A stretch of 64,000 nucleotides of DNA from Pollutimonas thiosulfatoxidans (GCF_004022565.1 NZ_CP022987.1:3410001-3474000); one strand, 5' to 3'; positions 29,701-37,274 are shown, counted from the first letter of the stretch. The notes: generated from the letters alone by a model not told the origin. Made by a program: numbers and translations.

Positions 29701-32700
29701 ATTGTGGCCGGCGAGGCCCGTTACCTGGACGCACTGGATGGCGGAGCGTGGTCATTCGATGGCAACGATCCGCCGCGCGACGAACGCACCTTCTTTGCCG
29801 GCACCTTCAACAAGAATCCACTGACCATGGCGACGGCGCAGGCCGTACTTTGCCATCTGGAGGCAGCGGGACCCGGCCTGCAGGAATCGCTGAACCAGCG
29901 GACGGCATCATTCGCGGCTCGTCTTAATGACGTGCTGCAGGCACTGGAAGCCGGCATATCCGTACACAATTTCTCGTCGCTATTCCGCTTCGTGGGTGGC
30001 AGCGATCTGTTCTACAACCACCTGATCCAGCATGGCGTATATGTCTGGGAAGGGCGCACCTGCTTTCTTTCGACCGCGCATACCGACCAGGACCTTGACC
30101 AGATCGAAGACGCGGTGCGCCAGTCGGTGTGCAGCATGCAAAAGGCCGGCATGCTCGCTACCGGCGCCCGCGCAGGACAAGCAGCGGCACAACCCGCCGC
30201 GCAAACCGGCCCGGAGCGGGTGCCGACCACGCCTGGGCAACAGGCTTTGCGACTGCTGGCCGCCTTCAGCCCCGAGACGTCCGCCGCCTACAACCAATCG
30301 CTCATCTTTGACTTCACAGGTGATCTGGATGTGGCGGCGCTCGTAGCGTCGTTGGCCGATTTGGTTGACCGGCATGAAGCCTTGCGCAGCACCTTTCCCG
30401 AGGAGGGCAGCAGCCAGTTGATTCATTCCGCGCTGGTGCCCGATGTTAGCGTGATCGATTTCGATCCCGAGCACGACGGCCCTGAACAGGCATGGCTGGA
30501 TCGCATGGTGCTGGCACCGCTGGACCTGGAACAGGGGCCGCTGGTGAGAGCCTGTGTGGTCCGCCATGGCCCCCAACGGTTTAGGCTGGTGGTTGTGATG
30601 CCTCACGTCGTGACGGACGGCTGGTCCATGCAAGTGATGGCGCTCGAGATGGCAGAAATGTACAGCGCACGCATTGAACAGCGGCCAGCGGTGCTCGAGC
30701 CGCCGGTGCCCTATCGCCGCTATATCGACCACTGTCGTCAACGTGCCTCACTGCCAGAGCTGGCGGCGTACTGGCAGGATCTCTATGCCAACGTGCCGGC
30801 GCCCTTGGCCCTGCCGCTGGATAGGCCGCGCCCGGCGCTGCAGACCTTTGCCGGTGCCCGGGCAAGCCGCGACCGATTGCCTGCAGGCTTGCTGCAACGG
30901 CTGGAAGCGCAGGGTCGGCGCAATGGCTGCTCGTTGTTTTCGATATGTCTTGCCGCCTATGGCCGTCTGCTGTCGCGCCTTAGCGGCCAGGACGAGACCG
31001 TGGTCGCGATATTTTCGGCGGGGCAGCCCGAGCTTGCGGCGCCCACCCTGGTAGGCTATTGCGTAGGCGTGCTGCCTTTGCGGCTGGCCACCGGGTCCAA
31101 CATTGACAATGCCGAGTTGATCCATGACACACAGCGGGCCGTCTCTGCAGCCATGGCGCATCGCGATTATCCCTATGCGCGACTGCTCAAGGATCTGAAG
31201 CTGCGTCGCGATCCGTCCCGTCCGCCATTGGCCTTGGTGTCATTCAATCTGGATCGCATGTCGGCCGCACCCCAGTTTGCGGGGTTGACGACAGCGGTCG
31301 ATGCCAACACCCACGGCGCTGTACGCTGGGACCTGAACTGGAACATGCAGATCGACGATCGCGGCCTGCGTATCGATGCTCATTACAACCGCGACCTTTT
31401 CGATGCTGTCCGCGCGGAAGGCTGGCTGGATCAGTATGTGTCGATATTGGAAGAGTTCGTGGATGGCCCAGACGACGCCGGCATGGTTACGGCGACCCGA
31501 GTTGCCTGGGACGGCGCGCACACCTTGTCGGCGCAGGTGGCCCGCCACGCCGCAGTGACGCCTGCGGCGCCCGCCGTGAGGGATCGTCATGGCATCGTTG
31601 ACTACCAGACGCTGGACTCACAGGCCGCAGAGCTGGCCGGCCGCCTGGTGCAAGCGGGGGTGCGCGCCGGGGACCATGTGGCCTTCAGGCTGGAGCGCGG
31701 TCTGGGGCCGGTGGTCGCAATACTCGCCATCATGCGCCTGGGCGCTGCCTTTGTCCCGCTGGACGACGAGCACCCGGATGCCCATCACGCCGCCATCCTG
31801 CAAGACTGCGGCGCCACCGTGTTGGTGGCTGACCCTGCCGCGGGTCGCCAGCCGACTTCCATACCTACCGTGCCATGGACGCGTGCCGCCCTTGCGCCGC
31901 TCCAGGCCCAAGGCGCCGCTTTACCCTGCAGGGCCGTGGCGGCTGACGATATTGCCTATGTGTTGTACACCTCCGGCTCAACCGGCCGGCCCAAGGGCGT
32001 GCGCATTTCATTTGAGGCTGTCCAGACCTATGTCTCGGCCTTGTTCCAGCGGCTGCAAACAAACGGGCCCATGTCCTTTGCCATCGTGACCTCATTTGCG
32101 GCCGACCTGGGTTATACCTCCGTGCTGGGCGCTCTATGGTCGGGCGGCCTGCTGCACGCCGTGGATGCCCAGACCGCCCGCGATCCGGACGCGATGCAGC
32201 GCTGGTTCACGCAAACGCCGGTAGATGCATTGAAGATTGTGCCGGCCCATCTGGCAGCGCTGCTTGATTCGCCCCAGGCGGCTGCGCTATTGCCCCAACG
32301 CGCCCTGATTCTGGGCGGCGATGCCTTGACCTGGCGTTTGTTTGATCGCATACGCGCCTTATCGGAAACTTGCCGAATCTATAACCACTACGGCCCCACC
32401 GAAACTACGATCGGGGCCTGCATGACCGAAGCTGCCCCGGCTTTACGCTTGGAAGGCGAGGCGATTGTGCCGATTGGACCCGCCCTGCTCGGATATTGCG
32501 TCAGTATCGTGGACGACCAGGGGCGCGCAGTGGAGGACGGCGGTGAAGGCGAAATCGCCATCAGCGGCCCGGCTGTCGCGGCCGGCTACACCCACAGTGA
32601 TGCCACGGCCCAGGCATTCTCCGTCAACGCAGCGGGGCAACGCAGCTATCGCACGGGTGATCGAGGGTACCGACGTCAGGATGGCGCCATCGTGTTTGTC

Positions 32701-34677
32701 GGGCGCATGGGCGATATGGTGAAGATACGCGGCCACCGTATCGAACCGGCCGGGCTCGCCGATTTGATCAGGAGCTACCCAGGCGTGCGCGATGCTGTCG
32801 TATTGGTGGATGCCACCGCTGGCAGGGAGGCCAGCCTGGTTCTTGCGATGGCGGGGGCCATCGAGAAAAAAGCCGTGCTGTCCTGGCTTGCCGAGCGCGT
32901 GCCGGCAGCCATGGTGCCGGCACGCGCCATCGTATTGCCGGAGCTGCCATTGACAGTGAACGGCAAGATCGACCGGCAGGCTGTGCTGCATAGCCTTGCC
33001 GAGCTTGCCGTGCCAGTGGCTGAAGATGACAGCAAACTAGCCGGGCCAGGAGCGTCGACGCCGGCCACCAATATTCTGCATGATTTATGGTGCGAGGTAT
33101 TGCAATGTGACGACCTTGGCCTGGACGACGACTTCTTCGCGTTGGGCGGCGATTCCATCATGGCCATCCAGATTGTAGGCCGAGCCCGGGCGGCGGGCTG
33201 GGCCCTGACGCCTACACAGGTGTTCCAGGCACCCACCTTGCGCTCGCTGGCGCAACTGGCTGTGCCCGTTCAGGGCGCCGCTGCGGGTTTGTCGCCGATA
33301 ACAGGTCCGGTGCCCTTGACGCCCATCCAGCGCTGGTTTCTGGAAACACCCATGGCGGATCGTAACCGGTGGTGCCTGACGGCGGTGTTTCATACGACCC
33401 TTGATGTGGACCACGCTACCCTGCAGTCGATACTTCAAGCAATGGTAAGCCGGCACGATGCGCTAAGAACCCGCTGGAATGCAGCGGGGGGCGAGCTGGT
33501 ACAGCAAGTGGGCGCCGGCGATGTGCTGGACGTTGTGGTCCTTGAGGCCGACAACGCTAGCGCCGCAAGCCTGCACGCCATGGAGAACCAGTTGGCCGAC
33601 CAGTTGGCCGACCAGTTGATGGACGGCATCGATTTGGCCGCCGGCCGTATCATCGCGCTCGGGGCGATCCGGGCAGGCAAGCAGGGCTCGCGCGTTGTCG
33701 TCGCCGTCCATCATGGCATGACCGACATGGTGTCCTGGGGCATTATTGCGGATGACCTTGAAGCCGGCCTCAGTAAAGGTCCGGATGCCATTGCCGCTGC
33801 TTCAACCTCGTGGTCCTGGTGGGCGCATTCACTAACACAGCAGCTTGGTGCCGTATCGGGCTCGCAGGCCTACTGGAATAGGGTCGCGGCGCAAGCCCAA
33901 GCAAGCATGCCGGTGCCTGCCGACCTTCCCGAAGCGTCGAACCGCGAAGGCGATGTGCAAGCGGTGCAGTTGCGCATAGCCCCCGATACGGCAAGCCCTT
34001 ATCTGACAGGCATGGCAGAGGTATTCGGCTTGCGCGCGCACGAAGCGGTATTGGCTTGCCTGGGCCGTTGTCTCGTTGATTGGGCCAGCGGGGCGGTGGC
34101 CATCGAACTGGAAGGCCATGGACGACGACCCTTCGATGCCACCGTCGACCTGTCCCGCACAGTGGGCTGGTTTACGACACGGTATCCCCTGATGCTGCCC
34201 GCGCCCCTGCAAGACGCTGCTGCCTGGATCATCGTCGCCAAGGAGGGTTTGCGACAGATACCGGACGAGGGCATAGGCTACGGCATGCTGCGCTATGGTG
34301 GGCAAGCGGATCTGCAGATCGAGCCAGCCATCTCTTTCAATTTTGTGGGCGAATTGAAGCAGTTCGGGGGAAGCGAGCTGGCCCTGATGCGCCTGGGTGC
34401 CGGTCAGGAGCGTAGCCCGCAGGCCGGTCGCCGCCATTTACTGGCTTTCGATAGCTGGCAGGAAGAGGGCTGTCTGGTGTTGTCTTGCCGCCATGGCGCG
34501 CAACACACGACGCAGACCATCAAGGCTTTGCTCGAGCGCTTCGAGCAACAGCTTGTGACCCTGGCCCAAGCTTGCGCGTCCTCTGCGACGGCGGTTTATA
34601 CGCCGTCAGATTTCACGGGCATGGAGTTTTCGCAAGACGAGCTGGACCGGTTGATGGGCGAATTGGGCGAATCTTGA
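23731..34677 (+). CDS. Hybrid FAAL-ACP-KS-AT-ACP-AMT-C-A-T-E megasynthase
   Basis: This 3648-residue protein loads and builds the lipid-peptide start. FAAL (about 10-580) has YTSGSTAMPKG and GRIKDLIILAGANFYPQDIE. ACP1 Ser637. KS (701-1110) has Cys856, His991 and His1029. AT has GQGSQW, GHSLGE (Ser1297) and HAFH at 1397-1400, the malonyl-CoA pattern. ACP2 Ser1624. A class III aminotransferase (about 1700-2140) has PLP Lys1981. The C domain has PHVVTDG at 2291-2297, keeping the catalytic second His. The A domain code reads DLTKIGHIGK, the aspartate pattern. T has GGDSI with Ser3142. The E domain has HH at 3327-3328, Asp3332 and Glu3461 and looks active. There is no ketoreductase, so a beta-keto acyl chain would be transaminated directly. 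GGAG lies six bases before the ATG. Confidence 0.95.
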   Translation: MSDNDKPSLPFFLPHILDQRARSPGDGWWYAFLDSQGKEQCRWMAPELAARARAIAARLMRDTQPGEPVLLVFPAGADFLAAFMGCLWSGRLATPINPPRRNRLIERLVAVATDSGARVALTSEALLGATDEWRVSNEHLGALSWVAIDDLPDQEDLMPADIRAEDTAFLQYTSGSTAMPKGVRVSHGNLLDDLQRMGDVWGLQEKSVMVSWLPAFHDLGLIFGLLQPLYSGCGSVQMAPNTFLQKPLLWLQAMSRFGGTHSAAPSFAYDLCSRRIAVEERAGLDLSTMVMTMNAAEPINPAVMDQFVEEFAEYGFKREAFAPAYGLAESTLAVTANPVGQLPVLRYFDTDALADGRVLVVDEAGPATRLMPGSGRALPDVPIAIVDPETLQRCPPDQVGEVWVGGPTIAAGYWRRAEESAAAFGATIAQEPEAGGFLRTGDLGALVDGELFITGRIKDLIILAGANFYPQDIEWVAQRSHAALRRDNGAAFYLEPAASGTGREQVVLVQELERSQRGTAPEPIFAAITQAVWQELEISLSRILLVPPGTVLRTSSGKIQRMANKRAYLAGELTAIAQWEAQAPVVAEAAASEAAADQGLDHHSLRAWLVDWLAQRLNLPAADLQADRGFAELGLDSLASTELAFALEQRLGVPVPETAAYDYPTLARLLAHFAPSAPAEAAEQGAQFHNRDDDAASNDLIAVVGLACRFPGAPDALAYERLLASGQAAVGPAPAGRPEGEGLPAGGYIEDIDRFDAAFFGIRDGEAAYMDPQHRLLLEVAWHALEDAGAADAQRRPPATGVFVGISTHDYGVRFQGAGTGYTPLATTGNSASAAAGRLAHLLDVTGPAMAVDTACSSSLVAVHAACRSLRQGECDMALAGGVNLLINDTLTRGFAAAGMLSPTGACKTFDAAADGYVRGEGGGFVVLKRLSDALRDGDHVRAIVRGMAVNHDGRASSLTAPNASAQTALIRKALHDARLQPADVQVVECHGTGTPLGDPIEVQALADAYGQDRNAALLLGSVKTNIGHLEAAAGIAGMIKAILALESGKLAPTLHQHEPNPRIAWDRLPVQVVTAARPWPQGGPARAAVSSFGFSGTNAHVILQAAAQHVAAVDHSPIVLPLSAPDAPGLDRLAATLADWLEKGGVDLRGLAASVAIGRGRFPVRAAIVANDLAEAVAGLRAVAAGEAPVIGARGIAPADAPKVGFLYTGQGSQWVGMGKDLYGSDPVFRGVVDHCAAIVDPLIGCSLVATMFDDGPDNELADTRLAQPALFVLGYALAERLQAWGIEAQVSIGHSLGEWVAACRAGVFNLDDALRMVVQRGWLMASVSEAGSMAAVFASLASLPSAVESLLSKVDIAAINAPDEFVVSGPAADVAALCAGLEAQGIGCQLLRTSHAFHSRLMEPTLEPFASAMADVVLRPPTAALVSNLTGTLAAPFDTPAYWVRHIREPVCFAQGMSALAATGARVLIEVGAAPALMAAASRAAGFGEAPVLVPTLRRNRPASQTLGNVLAHLFVSGVDVRWDKIYAPSERIAAPGYPFADQRHWVPLQQAVAMAPSEASVAVGAALASVATETADHASVVQLQSPQEQRQQIAEALARSLQLASADADSDRGFLELGVDSLALTEAVATLERRWTVAVPRRALFENLGSPRRLLDYIVQNLAQAPAVQATAATVSPTVAAGASTPPQSALPAAPLAALGDLQALASFSRAYVDRSRGSQAQRREYGPYLADSRAVAGFRTETRSMLYPIVGARASGSRLVDVDGNEYVDIAMGFGVQLFGHSPAFLVDAIDHHIRDRGLFIGPQAHLAGDVAQRICRLTGNARAAFCNSGTEAVMTALRLARHATGRQRIAMFSGSYHGHFDGTLAQVGAGGATVALAGGTPAGMVGDVLVLDYGDEAGALEILAREGHTLAAVIVEPVQGRRPDRQPRAFLQQLRTLTRESGTALIFDEVLLGFRVAQGGAQAWAGVRADLVTYGKIVGGGLPIGIVAGEARYLDALDGGAWSFDGNDPPRDERTFFAGTFNKNPLTMATAQAVLCHLEAAGPGLQESLNQRTASFAARLNDVLQALEAGISVHNFSSLFRFVGGSDLFYNHLIQHGVYVWEGRTCFLSTAHTDQDLDQIEDAVRQSVCSMQKAGMLATGARAGQAAAQPAAQTGPERVPTTPGQQALRLLAAFSPETSAAYNQSLIFDFTGDLDVAALVASLADLVDRHEALRSTFPEEGSSQLIHSALVPDVSVIDFDPEHDGPEQAWLDRMVLAPLDLEQGPLVRACVVRHGPQRFRLVVVMPHVVTDGWSMQVMALEMAEMYSARIEQRPAVLEPPVPYRRYIDHCRQRASLPELAAYWQDLYANVPAPLALPLDRPRPALQTFAGARASRDRLPAGLLQRLEAQGRRNGCSLFSICLAAYGRLLSRLSGQDETVVAIFSAGQPELAAPTLVGYCVGVLPLRLATGSNIDNAELIHDTQRAVSAAMAHRDYPYARLLKDLKLRRDPSRPPLALVSFNLDRMSAAPQFAGLTTAVDANTHGAVRWDLNWNMQIDDRGLRIDAHYNRDLFDAVRAEGWLDQYVSILEEFVDGPDDAGMVTATRVAWDGAHTLSAQVARHAAVTPAAPAVRDRHGIVDYQTLDSQAAELAGRLVQAGVRAGDHVAFRLERGLGPVVAILAIMRLGAAFVPLDDEHPDAHHAAILQDCGATVLVADPAAGRQPTSIPTVPWTRAALAPLQAQGAALPCRAVAADDIAYVLYTSGSTGRPKGVRISFEAVQTYVSALFQRLQTNGPMSFAIVTSFAADLGYTSVLGALWSGGLLHAVDAQTARDPDAMQRWFTQTPVDALKIVPAHLAALLDSPQAAALLPQRALILGGDALTWRLFDRIRALSETCRIYNHYGPTETTIGACMTEAAPALRLEGEAIVPIGPALLGYCVSIVDDQGRAVEDGGEGEIAISGPAVAAGYTHSDATAQAFSVNAAGQRSYRTGDRGYRRQDGAIVFVGRMGDMVKIRGHRIEPAGLADLIRSYPGVRDAVVLVDATAGREASLVLAMAGAIEKKAVLSWLAERVPAAMVPARAIVLPELPLTVNGKIDRQAVLHSLAELAVPVAEDDSKLAGPGASTPATNILHDLWCEVLQCDDLGLDDDFFALGGDSIMAIQIVGRARAAGWALTPTQVFQAPTLRSLAQLAVPVQGAAAGLSPITGPVPLTPIQRWFLETPMADRNRWCLTAVFHTTLDVDHATLQSILQAMVSRHDALRTRWNAAGGELVQQVGAGDVLDVVVLEADNASAASLHAMENQLADQLADQLMDGIDLAAGRIIALGAIRAGKQGSRVVVAVHHGMTDMVSWGIIADDLEAGLSKGPDAIAAASTSWSWWAHSLTQQLGAVSGSQAYWNRVAAQAQASMPVPADLPEASNREGDVQAVQLRIAPDTASPYLTGMAEVFGLRAHEAVLACLGRCLVDWASGAVAIELEGHGRRPFDATVDLSRTVGWFTTRYPLMLPAPLQDAAAWIIVAKEGLRQIPDEGIGYGMLRYGGQADLQIEPAISFNFVGELKQFGGSELALMRLGAGQERSPQAGRRHLLAFDSWQEEGCLVLSCRHGAQHTTQTIKALLERFEQQLVTLAQACASSATAVYTPSDFTGMEFSQDELDRLMGELGES
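33589..33618 (+). repeat. 12-bp in-frame tandem repeat, 2.5 copies
   Basis: The unit CAGTTGGCCGAC occurs twice in full and once in half inside the epimerization domain, coding NQLADQLADQL. Being a multiple of three it keeps the frame. It lies in a loop-like region before the HHxxxD motif, where slippage could add or remove four residues without breaking the protein. Confidence 0.8.
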
Positions 34678-34687
34678 CCGCGGATGC

Positions 34688-35317
34688 CTAGGTCGTGCCG
34701 GTTGCCAGACGCAGCGCCAGCCCGGCCATCACGACGGCAATGGTTCCGTCCAGAACCCGCCAGGCGCGCGGATCGGCAAAGACCGGCGCCAGGAGGCGCG
34801 AACCGGCCCCCAGGATTGCCAGCCACAGTACGCTGGCTGACAGGGCGCCGGCTGCAAACGCCAGCCGGCCGTCGGCAAAACCATGCGCCAGCGATCCGAC
34901 CACCATCATGTCCAGCCAGAAATGCGGATTAAGCAATGTGAAGCCCAAGGCGCCCAGTAAGGCCGCCCGGCGCGAGGGAACTGCCCGGTGCATGGCGGCA
35001 GCGGCTTGAGGCCGCCAGGCGCGCCGCGCCGACTGCAAGGCATACCAGAAAAGAAAGCAGACGCCGAACCCCAAGATGGCGTCGGTCAACCAGGGAAACC
35101 AATGCGTGATCGTCTGCAAGCTCCATACGCTGGCGAAGATGAATACGGCATCGATCAGTGCGCAGAGCAAAAGAATGCTGATCAGGTGCGCCCGCAGCAG
35201 CCCCTGCCGTAGGATGAACGCACTTTGCGCGCCAACCACGGCAAATAGTCCCAGGCCCGTGGCGGTGCCACTTGCCCAGGCAGTGAGTTGCGCGGAAGAA
35301 GAAACGAATGACAGCAT
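34688..35317 (-). CDS. LysE/ArgO family basic amino-acid exporter
   Basis: This 209-residue inner-membrane protein has about six hydrophobic segments. GLGLFAVVGAQSAFILRQGL at the N terminus is the LysE/ArgO signature, and LNPHFWLDMMVVG the matching C-half motif. The family exports arginine or lysine using the proton gradient. It is divergent from an ArgP-type regulator 123 bases away, the usual arrangement. It converges on the megasynthase, only ten bases from its stop, and marks the right edge of the biosynthetic cluster. Confidence 0.9.
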   Translation of the reverse strand: MLSFVSSSAQLTAWASGTATGLGLFAVVGAQSAFILRQGLLRAHLISILLLCALIDAVFIFASVWSLQTITHWFPWLTDAILGFGVCFLFWYALQSARRAWRPQAAAAMHRAVPSRRAALLGALGFTLLNPHFWLDMMVVGSLAHGFADGRLAFAAGALSASVLWLAILGAGSRLLAPVFADPRAWRVLDGTIAVVMAGLALRLATGTT

Positions 35318-35440
35318 GTTCTGAATAACTTTCCAGGTGGTAATGACAGTGTTTGTGCCGGGTCCGGGATGTCATTCTGGCTTAAGCGCCGTGTAAACTA
35401 AAGCTAATTAAAGTTAAGCACATTAAGTTTCGCTAATGAC
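35318..35440. promoter_or_regulatory. lysE-argP divergent regulatory region
   Basis: This short gap between the divergent exporter and regulator genes has a very AT-rich part at 35393-35434 with repeated CTAA/TTAA steps (CTAATTAAAG, GTTAAG, ATTAAG). In the known ArgP-ArgO and LysG-LysE systems the LysR-type regulator binds such a gap with its amino-acid coeffector. No perfect dyad was found, so exact sites are not given. Confidence 0.5.
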
Positions 35441-36343
35441 ATGAGAATCGATCACGGAAACCTGCGAGCTTTGGCCGCAGTGGTGCATGAAGGAAGTTTC
35501 GAGCGCGCAGCGATGGCGCTGTCCGTCACGCCTTCCGCCATCTCGCAACGTATCAAGGCGCTGGAAGAGCGCATGGGACGGCTGCTGGTTCTACGTACTG
35601 TGCCCGTGACTGCCACGTCCGATGGCCAGGTGCTGGTTCAACTGGCCAAGCAAACCGCAGTGCTGGAGCACGACGCGCTTGAACGCCTGGGCCTGGATGA
35701 CCAGGCGGCTCAACCCAGCATCGCGGTGGCGGTCAATCACGACAGCCTGGAAACCTGGTTCATGCACGCTGCCGAACTATTCGCCACGCAGTCCAGTGCC
35801 ACGCTGGATCTGCAGTCGGAAGATCAGGACCACACGGCGGCATTGCTGCGCAACGGTTCGGTGCTGGCAGCGGTCACGACGCTGGCCGACCCAGTGCAGG
35901 GGTGTCGGCTGCATCCGCTGGGTTCCATGCGCTATGTCGCCACCTGCTCGCCGGCGTTTCATGCGCGCTTCTTCAGCAAAGGGGTCAACGCACGCAGCGT
36001 CGCGCAGGCACCCGTATTGGTTTTTAACCGCAAGGATGCCTTGCAAGGCCAGTTTGCCGGCAGGATTATGGGCGCCGCGCCATGGCAGCCTCCGGTGTGG
36101 TGGTTGCCGTCGTCGCGTGCGTTTGTACAGGCCACCTTAAGCGGCCTGGGCTGGACCATGAATCCGCTGCCGCTGGTCCAGCACCATCTGGATGCTGGTA
36201 GGCTGTTGCCGTTACGAGCACGCGCATGGGAGGACGTACCACTTTACTGGCAACATTGGCGGGTAAATTCCCAGGCGATGCAGGCATTGACTGATGCCGT
36301 GCTGCAGGCGTCTCGCAGCCTTGTCAAACGGCGCGCCGGCTAG
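35441..36343 (+). CDS. argP: ArgP/LysG-type LysR regulator
   Basis: This 300-residue LysR-type transcription factor has an N-terminal winged helix (ALAAVVHEGSFERAAMALSV then TPSAISQRIKALEERMG) and a coeffector-binding C domain. Its sequence and its divergent position beside a LysE-type exporter match ArgP (IciA), which senses lysine and arginine and switches on the exporter. Length is typical. The ATG at 35441 gives the whole helix-turn-helix. Confidence 0.85.
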   Translation: MRIDHGNLRALAAVVHEGSFERAAMALSVTPSAISQRIKALEERMGRLLVLRTVPVTATSDGQVLVQLAKQTAVLEHDALERLGLDDQAAQPSIAVAVNHDSLETWFMHAAELFATQSSATLDLQSEDQDHTAALLRNGSVLAAVTTLADPVQGCRLHPLGSMRYVATCSPAFHARFFSKGVNARSVAQAPVLVFNRKDALQGQFAGRIMGAAPWQPPVWWLPSSRAFVQATLSGLGWTMNPLPLVQHHLDAGRLLPLRARAWEDVPLYWQHWRVNSQAMQALTDAVLQASRSLVKRRAG

Positions 36344-36407
36344 CCCGTTCCGGGGTGGCGGCAGTTAATATACAGAAGGCAGTTCATCACACGAGTGGAT
36401 GGTTTCT

Positions 36408-37259
36408 ATGTTCCGATGGTTGGCCGGACGGGGGGCATCGCTGCGCGAAACAGCGCGCGAGCTGGCCCGCATTCCCGATAGCGCCTGGCTAGAGGCTTTG
36501 GGCGCGCATCATTTTCTGTCAGGACTTTCCGCTGAAGAAAGCGCCGCACTGCGTCAGCGGGTAGCCTGGCTGCTTGCAAGTAAAAGCTTCACCGGCGTGC
36601 ATGGGCTGGTTATTTCGGACCAAATCCGTCTGTCCATTGCGGTCCAGGCTGCCTTGCCTGTGCTGCACCTGGATCTGGCCGTATACGAAGGCTGGACGGA
36701 AATCGTGGTGTATCCGGGTGGCTTTCTTATTCCACGCACCGATGTCGATGAGAACGGCGTTGTGCACGAATACGTGCAAGAGGCTTCCGGCGAGGCCTGG
36801 GAAGGCGGACCCGTTATCTTGTCGTGGGAAGACAGCAGTGGCGGTTTGGCCGATGGCACCAATGTTGTGATTCACGAGTTCGCTCACAAGTTGGACCTTT
36901 ATGCCGGCGAAGCCGATGGCATGCCTAGCCTGTCGGCGCATCGCGAGCTTGCGCCCGCGCGGTGGCGGCAAGTTCTGGACGATGCGTTCGATCGCTTCGA
37001 GCGTGCCTTGACGTTGGTAGAAGAAGCCATACCCGCTGATGTCGACCCCGAATCGCAGGAAGGCGCCGCCTGGTTCGATACCTTGCCGCTGGATCCTTAC
37101 GCAGCGACTGACAAGGCGGAGTTTTTCGCTGTCAGCTCGGAGGCGTTCTTTGTGGATCCGGCTCCGCTGGCGAGCGCACTGCCCGAGTGGTATGGCTTGC
37201 TGGCGCTTTATTACCGCCAGGATACCGTGCTGCGCCTGGCTTCAGGTGCAACACGGTAG
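36408..37259 (+). CDS. mtfA: MtfA-type M90 zinc peptidase
   Basis: This 283-residue cytoplasmic protein has the metallopeptidase motif HEFAHKLD and the downstream AEFFAVSSEAFF that supplies a third zinc ligand in the M90 family. In E. coli MtfA binds the glucose repressor Mlc (DgsA) and so controls PTS glucose uptake; it also has weak peptidase activity. Upstream sequence LPVLHLDLAVYEGWTEIVVYPGGF is conserved in the family. Start 36408 is chosen because GAGTGG lies eight bases upstream; ATG 36399 would have no room for a ribosome-binding site. Confidence 0.88.
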   Translation: MFRWLAGRGASLRETARELARIPDSAWLEALGAHHFLSGLSAEESAALRQRVAWLLASKSFTGVHGLVISDQIRLSIAVQAALPVLHLDLAVYEGWTEIVVYPGGFLIPRTDVDENGVVHEYVQEASGEAWEGGPVILSWEDSSGGLADGTNVVIHEFAHKLDLYAGEADGMPSLSAHRELAPARWRQVLDDAFDRFERALTLVEEAIPADVDPESQEGAAWFDTLPLDPYAATDKAEFFAVSSEAFFVDPAPLASALPEWYGLLALYYRQDTVLRLASGATR

Positions 37260-37274
37260 CCAGGGCTGATGCGA

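Larger units (their letters stand above)
7650..34677. other. Hybrid FAAL-PKS-NRPS lipopeptide biosynthetic cluster
   Basis: This 27-kb block groups a phosphopantetheinyl transferase, two NRPS genes, an ABM-like protein, a PhyH dioxygenase, a type II thioesterase, an ABC exporter and a FAAL-PKS-aminotransferase-NRPS megasynthase. The two arms diverge from the spacer 19984-20068. Carrier domains total five: two ACPs and one T domain in the plus-arm synthase, one T in NRPS-A and two in NRPS-B make six carriers when all are counted together. The predicted product is a beta-amino-fatty-acyl peptide. The cluster has no integrase or repeat at its edges, no MbtH-like gene and no pathway regulator that I can see. 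Confidence 0.9.

Noticed and set aside
32083..32112. A1 domain first read as lacking the amino-group-binding Asp (AA instead of D235)
   Set aside because: Aligning from the downstream ALWSGG segment without gaps places the Asp of AADLGYT at position 235, giving a full DLTKIGHIGK code, so no missing key residue is claimed.
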